DNA of 64,000 bases from Mrakia gelida. Its lineage: Eukaryota > Basidiomycota > Tremellomycetes > Cystofilobasidiales > Mrakiaceae. The position numbers and the translations under genes are program-made. The stretch is taken from NCBI GenBank assembly GCA_024345305.1, contig BRON01000008.1, positions 62,001 through 126,000 on the forward strand. The letters are read 5' to 3'. This document shows, piece after piece, positions 11,701 through 23,044 of this stretch; the first letter of the stretch is position 1; each line of letters starts with the position of its first letter. A model generated the notes under the pieces. That model was not told the DNA's origin, made no database searches, and saw only the letters and a program-made list of their open reading frames with translations.

Positions 11701-14700
11701 GACTTCGTCGAGGTTCGAGGGAGGTGGGTTGGGATGATGGCTCGAAGGGAAGAAGGACTGACGCGACGAAACGAAAACGAGGGAACGCAAAGTCAGAACC
11801 TCGTCTCCTCGCCTCTCCTCACCGCGAACATGTTCCAGGGGCGACTCACCTTCTCAAACACCGACATATCGTTCACCACCACCGTCCTATCCTCTTCCGA
11901 AAGACATCCCACCTCTCCCATCTCGAACAGAACCTCCAGCAACTCCCGATGGGGCGTCGGCGCTCCTCTCAGATCGAGGTGTTTCTCGAAAAGAGCTTCG
12001 GCGATGGTTCCTTTGGCTTCCATGGCTGTCCAGACGTCGGCGTAGCGTTTGAAGGCGAGGATGATGGGTGAGATGAGGGAATTGGAGGAGGGGCATTCGA
12101 GGGCTGAGAAGAGGAGCTGTTGACGAGAGGAAAAGAGTTCGTCAGTCGAGCTCGACTAGGGAGAGTCGAAGAGCGGGAGGCAGAGAAGGGAAACGCACCT
12201 CCAGCATGGTCGTGAAGTCTCGGACCTGTTCAAGGAGGTAGAGAAGCTTGGCGAGGAGCTCGGAGTTGAGGTTGAGGTCGTCGGATCTGGACGAAAAAAG
12301 AGGAAGGAAGGGCGGTCAGCGACGACTCGACAAGCCGATGAGTTCAACACGGGAAAACGGAGACTCACGAGCTGCTGAGACCCTTCTTCTTCAACCACCG
12401 ATGAACGCAGTCAATCTGAATGAACTTCGGTGCCCCTAACAGCGTTGCGAGTTGAGGCATCGATCCCGTTCTCGGTTCCGAGTCGTCCTCCATCTCGTTC
12501 GGCGAGGGAACTGTGGTCGACAAACAGTGCGATCAAACTGTCAGCTTTGCTCTTCCAGTCTCGAAAAGAGGATGAAGGGAGAGAGTTGGGACATACCCGA
12601 TTGAGCAGCAAGTTCCGGAAACGCAGCATCCAACTCCTGGTTGACGAGTTCAGCGAGAGCGTCGTCGTCCGACGAACCTGTCGAGGCTCTGAGTCCGTAG
12701 AGAGCCACGCGACGTTGACTGAGGAGAGAGGAAGTCGACGAGTAGAGCGGTATCGACCGAAGGATCTTGAGTTGTGAGGAAGGTTCGTTCTGCTCAACCC
12801 AGGCGAGAAAGAAAAAAACATCAGCTTCGTCTCCAGAGTCGAAGACGCGACGAGTTCGGTTCGAGCAGCACTCACCCCACCATCCCTAAACCCAGCCGTC
12901 AACCCCCGACTCATCAACCTCATCAGCAACCCCGCGTAACCCACCACTCCCACCCTCATCAGCTCCCCAATCGTCTCCGCAACCGCTTCCCTGTTCTCCT
13001 CCTTCGCAGCCACCTCGCTCTCCGCGACCCACTTGAACACAAGTTCCTGCACCTCCGCATCGCACCCTGGATGGCGAGCTCGGTGGTGAAGAAGGAGGGT
13101 GGAGACGGATGAGGGTCGATGGGCTCCGAACTGAGCGTAGGCGATGGACCAGGAGAGGAGGATGTCGAGTTTGGTAGGGAAGAAGGCTTGGGCTGTTGAT
13201 GAGGAAGTCGTTGGTTTTGAGGAGGAGGAGGAAGAGGAGGAAGAGCGTTTGGAGGACGGTGGTGGAGTTGGAACGGTGGTGAAGAAGGAGAGGGAGATTT
13301 GAGCCATGTCCGACGTGGAGCAGATGGAGTCGAGGATCTGAACGAAGCGAAAGCAGACGCGTTTCGGGTTAGCTTCGTTCGTCGTTTTTGCGAACGAGGA
13401 AGGGAGGACTCACGTTGATATCCGCCATCGCCTGCCTTCTTGGACTCCAGCCTCCTCCTCCTCCAGACATGAAGAGCAACCCAACGTTCCTCCTCTTGAT
13501 CTCCTCCCACTGCTCTCGCATCGCAGCGATGACGGCGAGAGCGAGAGGTTCCTCTCTCGCTGCTGGTGAGGCGGGGAGGGTCATCTCCGGAGTTTCGGAG
13601 AGGACGAGGTTGAAGAGGTTGGAGTAGAGGGTGTACAGTTTTGGTGAGACGAAGAGTGTGGGAGCTTGGAGGAAGGTGGACTGAAACGAGAAGACAGAAG
13701 GGAGGGAAGGGTCAGAACGCGTCTCGACTCGACGACTCGGAACGAAAGGTCACCCTCCCATCCTCACTGCTCCTACACCTTCATCCACTACGATTTGCAC
13801 CCACCGGACCTCACATAACCGAAAAACTCACCTGCAGAATCCTCGCCAACCCAATCTTGACCTCCTCGAGCTTCTCCCCAGCACCACCCTTCGCACTCCC
13901 TCCCACGATCTCCATCGTCTTCGCCGCCACTCCCTCGACCATCAACCTCGCCAGCGCTCCACTCGCTAAGATCTGCTCGAGATACTCCTCGATGAGGCGA
14001 CTGACGAATCCGATTTGAGCGAGGTTGGCAGGAGCGATTTGTTGGACGAGCCAGGAGAGGAAGGTTCGGTTGTCGAGGAGGGAGTGGGCGAAGAAGGAGC
14101 GGGTGAGGGAGCAGCTGGGAACGAGGACAAACAAACGAAATAGAAATGGTCAGCTCGGGAAGTGGAACGAACCAGAGGAGGTCTGAGCATCGAGAGGGTT
14201 CGCGACGAAGGAAGCAGCGCCGTTCGTCCTGCCGAAACGTCGGAGCAAAGAAACGAGACTCACGAGAAGTTCCACTTAGCAACCCATCTCTCTCTCGACT
14301 GAGGATCACTAAGGATACTCTTGAACGCCTGCTTGACGCTGAACCCAGGTCTCGGGACCGAAGGCAAGGTGATCTCGGCGAGTTGTTTCTTGAGCCAGGT
14401 CGTGCACGCGTTCGTCCATTCGAGGGAGTAGTGATTCGGAGGTGGCTGAGGTTTGCCTTGAGATCGTTGCTATAGAGGCGAGGAAAACAGGGCAGAGGAG
14501 GTGGGTTAGCTCCTAAAGAGGCTCGACGAGAGCACGGTAGGGTCGGGGACGCCCGACGACGAAGGAAGGAGGGAGGGGAAGAAGGAATCGACTCTTGAAA
14601 CTGACCATCTCACTCGCTCCTACGACCTTCGCGAACCAAACCCCCCTCTCCAAAGAGACACCATTCGACCAAAGCATCTCCAACAATTCTCCTCCCTTAA

Positions 14701-15404
14701 AGCCGTGTGGGATCGACTTGGAGAGCTTGTGCAAGGGGACGAGAGGGTTGGCGAGGTCGGCGACGAAGGTGAGTCGTTTCGAGTCGTGGAGGGTGTAGCG
14801 TGGAGGGAGGCGATAGGTTGAGGGTCTGCGCGGGTTTGGAAGTAGATAGGTTAGCTCGCGATGAGGGAGAAGAAGTATAGGAACTTAACTGCGACTCACC
14901 CGATGGAAGAGGCCGAAGCTTGACGAGTTGAGAGAAGGGAGGAGAGGGTTGAACCCATTCGAGCGAGACCAGCTTGAGAGCCGAGCTCTTTCAGCAACAC
15001 TCCGTGGACTGAGAAGGATTCAGACTGATAACGACCCAAAGGAAGAGAAGATGAGCTCTTGAATATCTACGAGGTGGGAGAAGAGGAAGGAGAGGGACGA
15101 ACGGCTTGGGAGATCCCCCACTTTGAGACGTATCCCTGCTTGACGAACAGCTCCGAGAGGCAATCCTCGTCCTGACCATGGGCAGGTCTCGAAGGGTAGA
15201 AGTCAGGGAAGCCTGTCGCACATGAAGCAAACCCGATATCAGCTCTCGTTATCTATCTCGACGAACAAAGGACGAAGGAGTGAATGAACCAAGATCGGCT
15301 TCTGAGCTGAGAGGACCTCTCCATTCCGGTGGACGAAGGATGTAAGGCTCTACTGGAGGAGGAGCAGGATTCGCAGATGTCGAGATTTGATGGTTTCGAG
15401 ACAT
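8711..15404 (-). CDS. MED12: Mediator complex subunit 12 (Srb8)
   Basis: MED12 is the scaffold of the Mediator kinase module (Cdk8, cyclin C, Med12, Med13), which represses or tunes RNA polymerase II transcription in the nucleus. The predicted N-terminus reads PPEWRGPLSSEADLG, then FPDFYPSRPAHGQDEDCL and GYVSKWGISQ, matching the conserved Med12 N-terminal segment. Further in, SIPHGFKGGELLEMLW and RGVWFAKVVGASEM match the Med12 domain that precedes the long helical body. Many introns of 60-110 nt with CTGAC branch sites (seen as GTCAG on the forward strand) interrupt it. The coding length is roughly 1,700 residues, normal for fungal Med12. The C-terminus is disordered and basic, ending in a Gly/Lys-rich tail with stop TAG at 8711-8713. 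The start at 15404 is the first ATG before the conserved block. Exact exon ends in the middle are approximate. Confidence 0.88.
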
Positions 15405-16135
15405 CCGACCGGAGAAAGAGAGGGTGGAGTCCTATAGGAGGGCGATGGAGGAGAGAGGGAAGGGGAAGGAGGAAGGGAAGTTGAGGTCGGAGCTGACTCG
15501 ATTGGCGAGGGAAGCGTTGGAGCTCTGAGTCAAAGCGAGCAGGGATAAGGTCAACATTCTGAGCCTTGTATGTATACAGCTCGAGAGCGGTCTGAACTCA
15601 CGAAGGGATGAAGAAGGAGGCTGAAAGGGTGATGAGAGTTCTGGTTGATGGTTCGGAAGAAAGGGGAGGGAGGAGGAAGGAGGTCAGCTCCCCAGCTTCC
15701 GAGCTCATTCCCTCGTAGAAATCCAAGATCTTCAACTCACTCGTGGTTCGTGTTGATATGGAGTCCCTACGATACTACTTCGCTGAGCTCCCTTTGATGA
15801 TGTTAGGCTCTTGAGAGCTGTCGAACGACGGCGGAGGATGTCGAGCTCGAAACACACTGCGCTGGAGGGACTCCTCCGCCCTCGCTCGCTCGTCTTCCTT
15901 CCTCCATCAGCCACGAACGACAACAGAATATATACAGATTCGGACACCATTCAAGAGCTAGAACTACTCTTTTCGACCTATACGGCGACAACATATAAAT
16001 TGGTGAGCTTCTTCTCGACCTTTCCGAGCTCGGCTGTCTCGCCTTCCTCCGAGCTCACCTCCTTCCCTCCTCCCCTTCCCCATCTTGCTCTCAGCCCTCC
16101 CTCTTCTCGCCCTCACCTCCCACCTCTATCCCATC
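15405..16135. promoter_or_regulatory. Divergent promoter between MED12 and SNF8
   Basis: Both flanking genes start outward from this 730-bp gap. GTGAGT-like donors with GTCAG branch complements on the - strand (near 15600 and 15730) suggest one or two 5' UTR introns for MED12. A + strand candidate donor GTGAGC lies at about 16001. I see no independent gene that I would defend. Confidence 0.4.
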
Positions 16136-17189
16136 ATGTTAGTCCCTATATTCTTCTCTTCCCCTCTGGCTCTCTCGCTTATCGCTTCCCCTCTCCTTCC
16201 CTCGCAGGCGTCGTTCGGTTGGGATCTCGTCCCTTCAATCTCAACAATCGCACTCGCAAGCGTTCCAGTCGCTCTCCTCTCAGATATCCTCCTCCCAGAT
16301 CGACAACCTCAAAGCCCAGATGGATCAGTTCAGATCTTCCTTGAGAGAGTTCGCAGTCAAACATAGGGAGGAAATCAGGAAGGATCCAGTTTTCAGGATG
16401 CATTTCCAGGTCAGTTCCTTCGTCGAGCTCGACGTTCATCTTGCTCGACTCTCGCTCGTTCTTTCCTTCTCTCCTTTCTTTCGTCCTCGTTTCTCAAACC
16501 TAACCTTGTTCCTCTCCTTCATTTTCTCGCTCGTTTCTTTTGGCTCCCTTTCACTCTAGCGAATGTGCTCCACCCTCTCCATCGACCCCCTCTCCGGCCC
16601 CTTGCACCCCTCCTCCTCCTCCCCTTCCTCCATCTGGTCCTCCATCCTCAACCTCTCAGACTGGACGTACGAACTCTCCATCCAAATCATCGATATCTCC
16701 ATCTCTACCCTCCCTCTAAACGGCGGTCTCCTCCCCCTCCCAGACCTGATTCGACGCATCTCCTTCCTTCGTGGCATCCCTCTCGCCGCTCCTTCGAACG
16801 CGTCTGTCCCAGGAGGGATCACCGAAGACGACATCCGCCGTGCCGTCGCTACGCTCGGTCCCTTAGGGTCGGGAGTGGAGATCATCACTTTGCCCGGATC
16901 CGGTCCTGCTGGGAATCGCAAAGCTCTGAGGAGAGGAGGGCTGGGGGGAGGGGGTGTGGGAGGGGGGGACGAAGCTAGTTTGATTGGGTTAGCGATGTCG
17001 AAAGGAGGTCGGTTGGTTCCTAGTGAGGTTGCTAGGGAGTTGGGGTGGAGGTTGGAGAGGGTGAGAGCGGTGTTGATGGAGGAGATGGTGGAGAGGCAGG
17101 GGGTTGCGTGGGTGGATGAGCAGGCTTGGGAGGAGGAGGAAGGGGGGAGGGTGTTTTGGATTGGGGGGGTGGTGGAATGGGGGGAGTGA
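16136..17189 (+). CDS. SNF8: ESCRT-II subunit Snf8/Vps22 (EAP30)
   Basis: Snf8 is a core subunit of ESCRT-II (Vps22-Vps25-Vps36), which acts on endosomes in sorting ubiquitinated membrane proteins. The start codon is split: AT at 16136-16137, an intron from 16138 to 16207, then G of the codon, giving MRRSVGISSL, equivalent to the conserved Met-Arg-Arg N-terminus of the family. A second intron runs from after FRMHFQ (about 16410) to 16559. The continuation RMCSTLSIDPLSG matches the family block seen as MCxxxGVDPLAS. The rest covers the tandem winged-helix region with LNLSDWTYELSIQIID and GGRLVPSEVARELGW. The size is about 276 residues, slightly longer than usual because of a Gly-rich insert near 16930-16975. 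Stop TGA is at 17187-17189. Confidence 0.9.
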
Positions 17190-17945
17190 GGGAGGGGTGG
17201 GATAGAAAGAAGGAGATACTTGTTTTTGAAGGAGGTAGGTGGGTGGGAGGGAGGGGAAAGGGGAGAGGAGGATGAACCAGGGTGAGCTCGTCGTTCCTTC
17301 CTCGTCTCGCTCGACCTGCTCTTCGGACGATCGCTGACCACCTCTCACGCTCGATTCCTCCTTCTCTAGAACAAGATCGGGCAGTCAGACATCGACATCA
17401 CTCGTCCAACAACAACCACAGCGCTCGCCCATCACCTCGTTGAAACCTCGATCTCGTCCTCAAACCTCGACGCGTCGGACTCGAGCACCACTCCACCGTT
17501 CCCTCGACGGCCCTCTCGTCGGCCTCGCTAGTCACTCTATCAGCATGACCTTCACCCTCTTCCTCTTCTCCCCACCACGTTCCGACCACCGAAAACGTTC
17601 CCTCCTTCAGCTCCCTTCCCCTCACCTCGTTCGTCCTACGGTGGAGTCTGACCCGTGCGTCGTCCTCTCTCCCTTCTCCCTAGCTCGTCTCGGCTCCAAT
17701 TCCCTACTCCTCGGCGTCTCCCCTCATCCACTAGCTCTTCATTACTCCAAACCAGCCTAGCAAGGACTCCCCGACTCGTCCTATCTTTCTCTTGGGACGC
17801 CCATGCGAGCCACCAACGTTTCGGACGGACGAGATCGACAGCCGAGAGCGAGCGAGCGAAGCATAAAAGCAGTCGAGAGAGAGCTGATTTTCCTTCTTGC
17901 ATCCCAGCGACCACCTCGACCTCGGACGATCTTCCTACAGTAACG
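17190..17945. other. SNF8 3' region with a possible 3' UTR intron
   Basis: A well-formed intron signature lies at about 17282-17369: donor GTGAGC, GCTGACC branch site, pyrimidine tract, CTAG acceptor. It is about 95 nt beyond the SNF8 stop. The sequence after it is open in places, but I do not see a convincing protein. The 3' half is the promoter of the nuclease gene. Confidence 0.35.
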
Positions 17946-19451
17946 ATGCACCTCTCTACGATTTTGGTAACCCTCTCGGCTGTGGCGATGGGTGTTCAAG
18001 CGCTTCCTGCGACGGTTGTGAGGAGGACTGCTCCGTGAGTCGTCTTCCCTTCGTTCTTTCGCGATCTCTCTTTAGCTTTCTGACCTCTCCTGGTTGCTTT
18101 GTTTCGGACTGGCTCTCGCAGTGCTCCTGTCTCAGTCGCTTCTGCTAAGACTGTTCGTCCATCTTTCCGTCTCTCTTCCCTCGTCGTTTCGTTTCGAGCT
18201 CATCTCACTCGTCCCTCCTTCTTCGCTGTTTAGCTCCTCGCTGGATTGACCGTCAAAGCCGAGGCAAACTCGGATACCTACGATCGGGATCTGTTCCCTC
18301 TTTGGTTCGTTCTTCTTCCTTACTCGTTCTCCTCGTTCGTCTTTCGCCCATCGCCGTCGAGCTTGAGCTGACCTTCTCTCGCTCCTTCTTCGTGTAGGAT
18401 CACCGTCAGCGGAGCTTGCAACACTCGAGAGACCGTCCTCAAGAGGGATGGGACTGGAGTCGTCGTCTCTTCGGCTTGTGCTGTGAGTCCGACTCGACGC
18501 GTCGCCATGATCCCTGTCGTTTCATCTCGTTGACCTCTCGTCTGCCCACGTCCCTTCCTCTCTCTAGGCTACTTCAGGAACATGGGTCTCTCCCTACGTA
18601 CGTCCTCCCATCACCCCCACCTCTCTCCTCATCTCTTCTCGCGATCCAACGCGTCAACCCGAACTCACCCTCGTCCCTTTCTCCGTTCGTTCACTTCAGG
18701 ACGGAGCCACCTGGACCGCCGCTTCCGACATCGACATCGACCACATGGTCCCTCTCTCCGAGGCTTGGGCGTCAGGAGCGTCAGCTTGGACGACTCCTCA
18801 GAGACAGGCGTTCGCGAATGATTTGGTTCGACCTCAGTTGTTTGGTGAGTTCGGACGAAAAAGGAGGACGAGGATGGACTAGGGAGGAGGAGTCGATCTG
18901 ACGAGTTCTTTTGCGGCGTTTTGGTAGCTGTTACGGACAATGTGAACCAGTCGAAGGGAGATAAGGATCCTGCTGAGTGGATGCCTCCTCGTGCGTCGCG
19001 TCCTCGTTTCGATCGAGTCTCGCTCGCTCGCTCGCTCGCTTGTTTGCTGACCTCGCTTTCCTGTTTGACGACCACAGTGGCCTCTTACTAGTATGTCATT
19101 CTTGCCTGCTTCTTATCCTCGTGGTGCTGGAAGCTGACCAGTCTTCTCTGCGCCCGTCTCGTTTCAACCACCAGCTGCGTGAGTTTATTTTTCTCACTCT
19201 CTCCGCGCTCTGCTTCGTCCTGTCGCTGACTTTTTCTCGTCGACTCGGAATCTTGGATACAAAGATTTATGTCCGCTCATGGGTGCAAGTCAGTCTACAT
19301 TCCAGCCCCTTACTCCGGTCCTTTCTTCCAGATCGCTGACCTCTCGCCCTCGATCTTCGATCTTCGCAACCTCCAGGTCAAAAGCTACTACGGCCTCTCC
19401 ATCGACACCGCGGAGAAGACTGCCCTCACTAAGTACCTCAACGCCTGCTAA
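17946..19451 (+). CDS. Secreted HNH nuclease-like protein (DUF1524/GmrSD-type HNH)
   Basis: About eleven small exons give a protein of roughly 205 residues. The N-terminus (MHLSTILVTLSAVAMGVQA) is a classic signal peptide with a likely cleavage after VQA, so the product should be secreted. The body reads YDRDLFPLWITVSGACNTR, VLKRDGTGVVV, SPYDGATWTAASDIDIDHMV, PLSEAWASGASAW, FANDLVRPQL, AVTDNVNQSKGDKDPAEW and VKSYYGLSIDTAEKTALTKY. The D-I-D-H-x-V-P-L core and the later N-x-x-K-x-x-x-D-P-x-x-W block match the HNH (His-Me finger) fold of the secreted DUF1524 family of fungi and actinobacteria. The last Cys residues (YC and the terminal NAC) could pair. Introns are about 60-110 nt. The final acceptor at 19376 gives a 75-nt last exon that recurs at 27600. 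A role in nucleic-acid scavenging or competition is inference. Confidence 0.8.
19021..19045. repeat. CTCG tetranucleotide microsatellite in an intron
   Basis: About five consecutive CTCG units lie inside an intron of the secreted nuclease gene, directly before its branch site. The run is short and has no evident function. Confidence 0.6.
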
Positions 19452-20098
19452 ACCCTACTCGTCACCTTCACCTATACCTCCGAAGCGACGCGTCTCTTTT
19501 TGTTTGCCTTCTCATTCCTCTTCGACTCCTCTGCTTTTTATCTCCTTGGGCTTACGTCTCCTCTCATAGCCCAGCTAGTGCTGGCTCTTCTTTTCTCTTC
19601 TCACGACTCAAGTACATACGAACGATCCAAATGCCCGTGCTCACGATCGTTCGCGACGACGCGTCGTCTTTCCTCCTCTCGCCGCTTGCCTCCTTCGACC
19701 CCAGTTCCGAATCACCTCACCTTCCATCTGATATTTTTTCCCTCAAATCAGGCACCCCTTCTGTCCTTTCGCTCTGCTTCGCAACGGCGTTGTCAAGGAG
19801 AGGGCTGAGGGACGACGCGGCCCTCGGTTTACTTTCTATCTCGCTTTTCGTTTATCATTTCACGGCATCTCCTTTCCTTTCGTTGAGATACGAATTTGTC
19901 CCCACTGAAGCGTATGCGAAACCCCCTCTCGGGCGAAAAAAACGCCTGTCTCGGCCCTTCGCGACGAGCAAAACGAGAAGGAGGGAGGGCCGAGGACGAG
20001 GTCAATCCCAACGTCCATCATCGATTTTCTCGACCTTTACTCCAGCGTTCTCGATCCAGGATGGCTATCCCTTTGAAGCTAGCACGCTAAACCTTACC
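19452..20098. other. Nuclease 3' UTR and upstream region of the next gene
   Basis: The first 190 bases match the region after the duplicated exon at 27675-27880 (shared features: GCTAGCTAG/CAGCTAGTGCTGGCTCTT-like block and TTCTCACGACTCAAGTACAT). The rest is unassigned; frames there are short and not persuasive. Confidence 0.4.
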
Positions 20099-22473
20099 AT
20101 GGGAGAATTTTCGTGAGTTCAAAGGGAAAGTTGTGGGGGCAGGGAGGGTCGAAGAAGGAAGGGGAGGAGATGGAACGGCGGAGGCTGACCTTCCTTTCCT
20201 TTCCTCGCTTTGTCGTTTCGTGCCAGATCCATCGCCAGCTCTTCTTCGTACGTCGCTAGGGAGAGAAGGACTTGTAGAGATGTACTTCTCACGATCTTGG
20301 TGTGTTTTTCTTCCCTCATCTCCCTCGCTCGAAACGCAGAACTCATGAAAAGCTCGAGCTCATCTTTCTACTCGTTCCCTCTTTGTCGTCGCTCGTCGCT
20401 TTGCTCTCAGCTCTTCAGCCTCCCTCGACGACATCGCTAGGGACCTACGAGACTCGATAAGAGGGATCTTCACCTCTCTGGTACGTCCCGTTTCGACTCT
20501 TTGAAAGACGGGAAGAAAAAGAGCTCGAGCTCACACCTTCCCTCCCTCCCTTTCGCCCCGTTCGCTTTCGTTTCAGACTGGCTTTGGATCGTCGCCGTCC
20601 ATTCGCACAAGCTCGTTTAGGAGCATCCTCGTCAGTGTTCTACCTCATCTGTCCCCTCGTGAGGTAGAAGTCTCGATATTGACTCTCGTTTCTTCCTTCT
20701 TCCTTCCTCGCCCGTCAAACACTCGCTCCGTCCTCCTCCTCACCGTTCCATCTCCGCCCACTCGGCTCGATCCTCGAACTACTACTACCTTCCCTCGACT
20801 AGAATTGGAGGAGGGCCATCATCGGGCAGCTCGGAACCTGGGGTAACCATGCTTTGATCTAGCCTTCGAGAGCTGCAGAGGCTAGGACATCGATGTCGAG
20901 TCGAGTCGAGGTCAGTTCGCCTCGCTTCTCTCTTTTCTCCTCCCTCTTCTTCGCCGAGGTCTTCCCTCTTCTCTCTCTCACTCTGCTAAGTCTGACTCCT
21001 ACACTTCCCTCTCGCCTCCCGTCCCTCTTCTCCAGGACGGAACGCCTTCAACGCTCAACCCAGAGCTTCACCTCGCCGTCCGGTCGGTCGTTCTCGATCA
21101 GGAAGGTTTCTCGGACTTCCGAGTTGGTCTCCCCGCAACGGGACTCCTCCTGATGCTGGGTCAGCTTCGACCCTACCTATACTCCTATCTCCATAACCTC
21201 GCTTGTAGAGGCTGACTCCTTGCGTCTCTCCGTCTCCGCCTCAACAGACCCAACAGCCGAGCTCTCGACGCGTCGTCCCTCTTCCCGCTTCAACACATCG
21301 ACGCCATATTCAGACAGCTCGCCTCTCCTCTGATCACGACCTACCCCTCCTGTTCGTGAGTCTGCTCTCCCGCTTTCACTCAGTCCCTCGGGGGAGAACG
21401 AAGGACTTCGAAACCTGACCTTCGACGACGCGTCCGTTCTTCGTTCTCCCTCTCTCCCACTTCAGCTCGAAGCCGTCTCGTTACACCACCGCTCCCTCTC
21501 GCTCATTGGAACTCGCATGCTTCAGCTCAGCATCGATACTTGCGCCGTCGGAAGGAGCGAGGAAGCACGGAACTGGATGGAGGAGAGGTGGGTTTGGAGA
21601 GCGGAGGGTGGTCGATTGATTGGGCTGGGTTGGTTCGACGGCAGGAGGGTGACGAGACGGAGGAAAGCTGTGGAGCTGGGATTGATGGGGAGGTGTTGCG
21701 ATGGGAGAGGTGATTTGGAGTATAGCTTGGGAGGGAGGTGTTTGAGAAGGATTGGTCGAGCTGGGACGGGAAGGACTTGGACTCGATTCGTCTCAAGAGG
21801 TGGGAGGTGGATCTGAAGGTGAGTCTATCTTTCTCGCTTGAGCCAGCAGGGTGCATATCTGCGTAGACGGAAGAGGATTGGAGATTGACGCGTTGGTTCG
21901 TCGTCGTTTCGAGCAGGTCGCTCGTCGGAACTCGTCCTCCCTTGTCGTCCGTTTCCTCGTCGGTTTCGAGATTTTCGGAGTGCGTGAGATTGGACTCCAA
22001 TAGGGTCGGAGGGAAGTGGGGGCGGATGCAGGTTGTGGGAGCTTCGTTGAGGGAACGGTGGACGGGATGCGTCGCAGGATTTCGGGGAGGCAGGTCGAGC
22101 TTGGAAGGTTGTTTGGTTCGAGCTCTTCTTCGAGAGCGAGAGCATCACTCACAGAGGAGCTTCAACGAACATCTAGCGAGTACCGTGAGTCATTTCTGCC
22201 ATTCGATCAAACGCTCTGATGTCAGCAAGCTGACCATCGTTCAACTCCCTTCGAACCGCTCCAGGCCTTCGTCGGACTCCTCGAATCGACGCGTCTCGCT
22301 CAGCACCCCTTCGACTAGATCTTCTCCTCACCTTTCAGATCTACATCCTCGACTCGACTTCCAACACCTCCTACATCCCAACCTCCATCCACCCTCAAAT
22401 GACCCTGTCGACTGAGATCAAGCCTAAGGAAAATCTCGTGCCTGACGAGCCCTCGTCGCGGAATCGAATTTAG
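20099..22473 (+). CDS. Uncharacterised multi-exon gene, 3' half unresolved
   Basis: ATG at 20099 opens MGEFS, followed by an intron 20112-20226 with a clean GTGAGT, GCTGACC and CCAG. The next exons read SIASSSS, SLDDIARDLRDSIRGIFTSL and TGFGSSPSIRTSFRSIL, then an open stretch to about 20843. Later segments that look coding are NPELHLAVRSVVLDQEGF (about 21055-21110), FPLQHIDAIFRQLASPL (about 21275-21335), SLIGTRMLQLSIDTCAVG (about 21500-21553) and a last exon ending LVPDEPSSRNRI with TAG at 22471-22473. These segments do not join in one frame by the best splice signals; one join needs a weak GAG acceptor. I do not recognise the protein. It could be a real gene with unusual splicing, a frameshifted copy, or two genes. 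Exon boundaries are tentative. Confidence 0.4.
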
Positions 22474-23044
22474 GAGGAGGTCGTTCTTCTTCGCTTCCCT
22501 CCCTTCGCCACCAACCACCACCCACCACCATCCCCATCCCACCCTCTTCCTCTTCTTACCTCTTACTATCTTAAACCGTCGTCCTACAACGGACAACAAC
22601 CAAAAACAGTCTCTCCCTTTCGAATCGCGCGCAACCTCCTCCCGCCTCTCCCTCTCCCTCCTCTCCTCTCCTCCTCCCTCTCCTCCCTCGCCTCGCCTAT
22701 CGCCTCACCTATCGGCCCCAACCTCCTCATCATCAACTACCACCACCTCCTCACCCTCCAACCTTCCTCCCACCACCTCCCACACCTCTACAGAAACGGA
22801 CGACTCAACCTCGAACGACCCCTCGGCCCTCGTCGATCGCCCTTTCGCCAACCTCATCACTATCCTCCCCTCCCCTCCCTCCTCCTCCCTCCACCCATCC
22901 ACCCTCCTCCCCTCCTCCATCAACATCACCTCCTCGGCCGATATCTATCAACCAGGATTTCCAGCACCTCTCCATCCCTCAACCATCTCGAACTCTCCGA
23001 CGAACCAAACAACCTCGCCCATCCTCCTCCCTCCCGTTTTCAAG
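22474..23044. other. Intergenic, C-rich
   Basis: The + strand is C/T-rich with CCTC/CCACC runs and gives only low-complexity frames. It includes the promoter of the gene at 23045. No element was recognised. Confidence 0.4.

Noticed and set aside
21527..22152. Ser/Pro-rich - strand frames in the unresolved gene
   Set aside because: They are complements of purine-rich + strand coding sequence and have no splice structure. The + strand segments are more protein-like.
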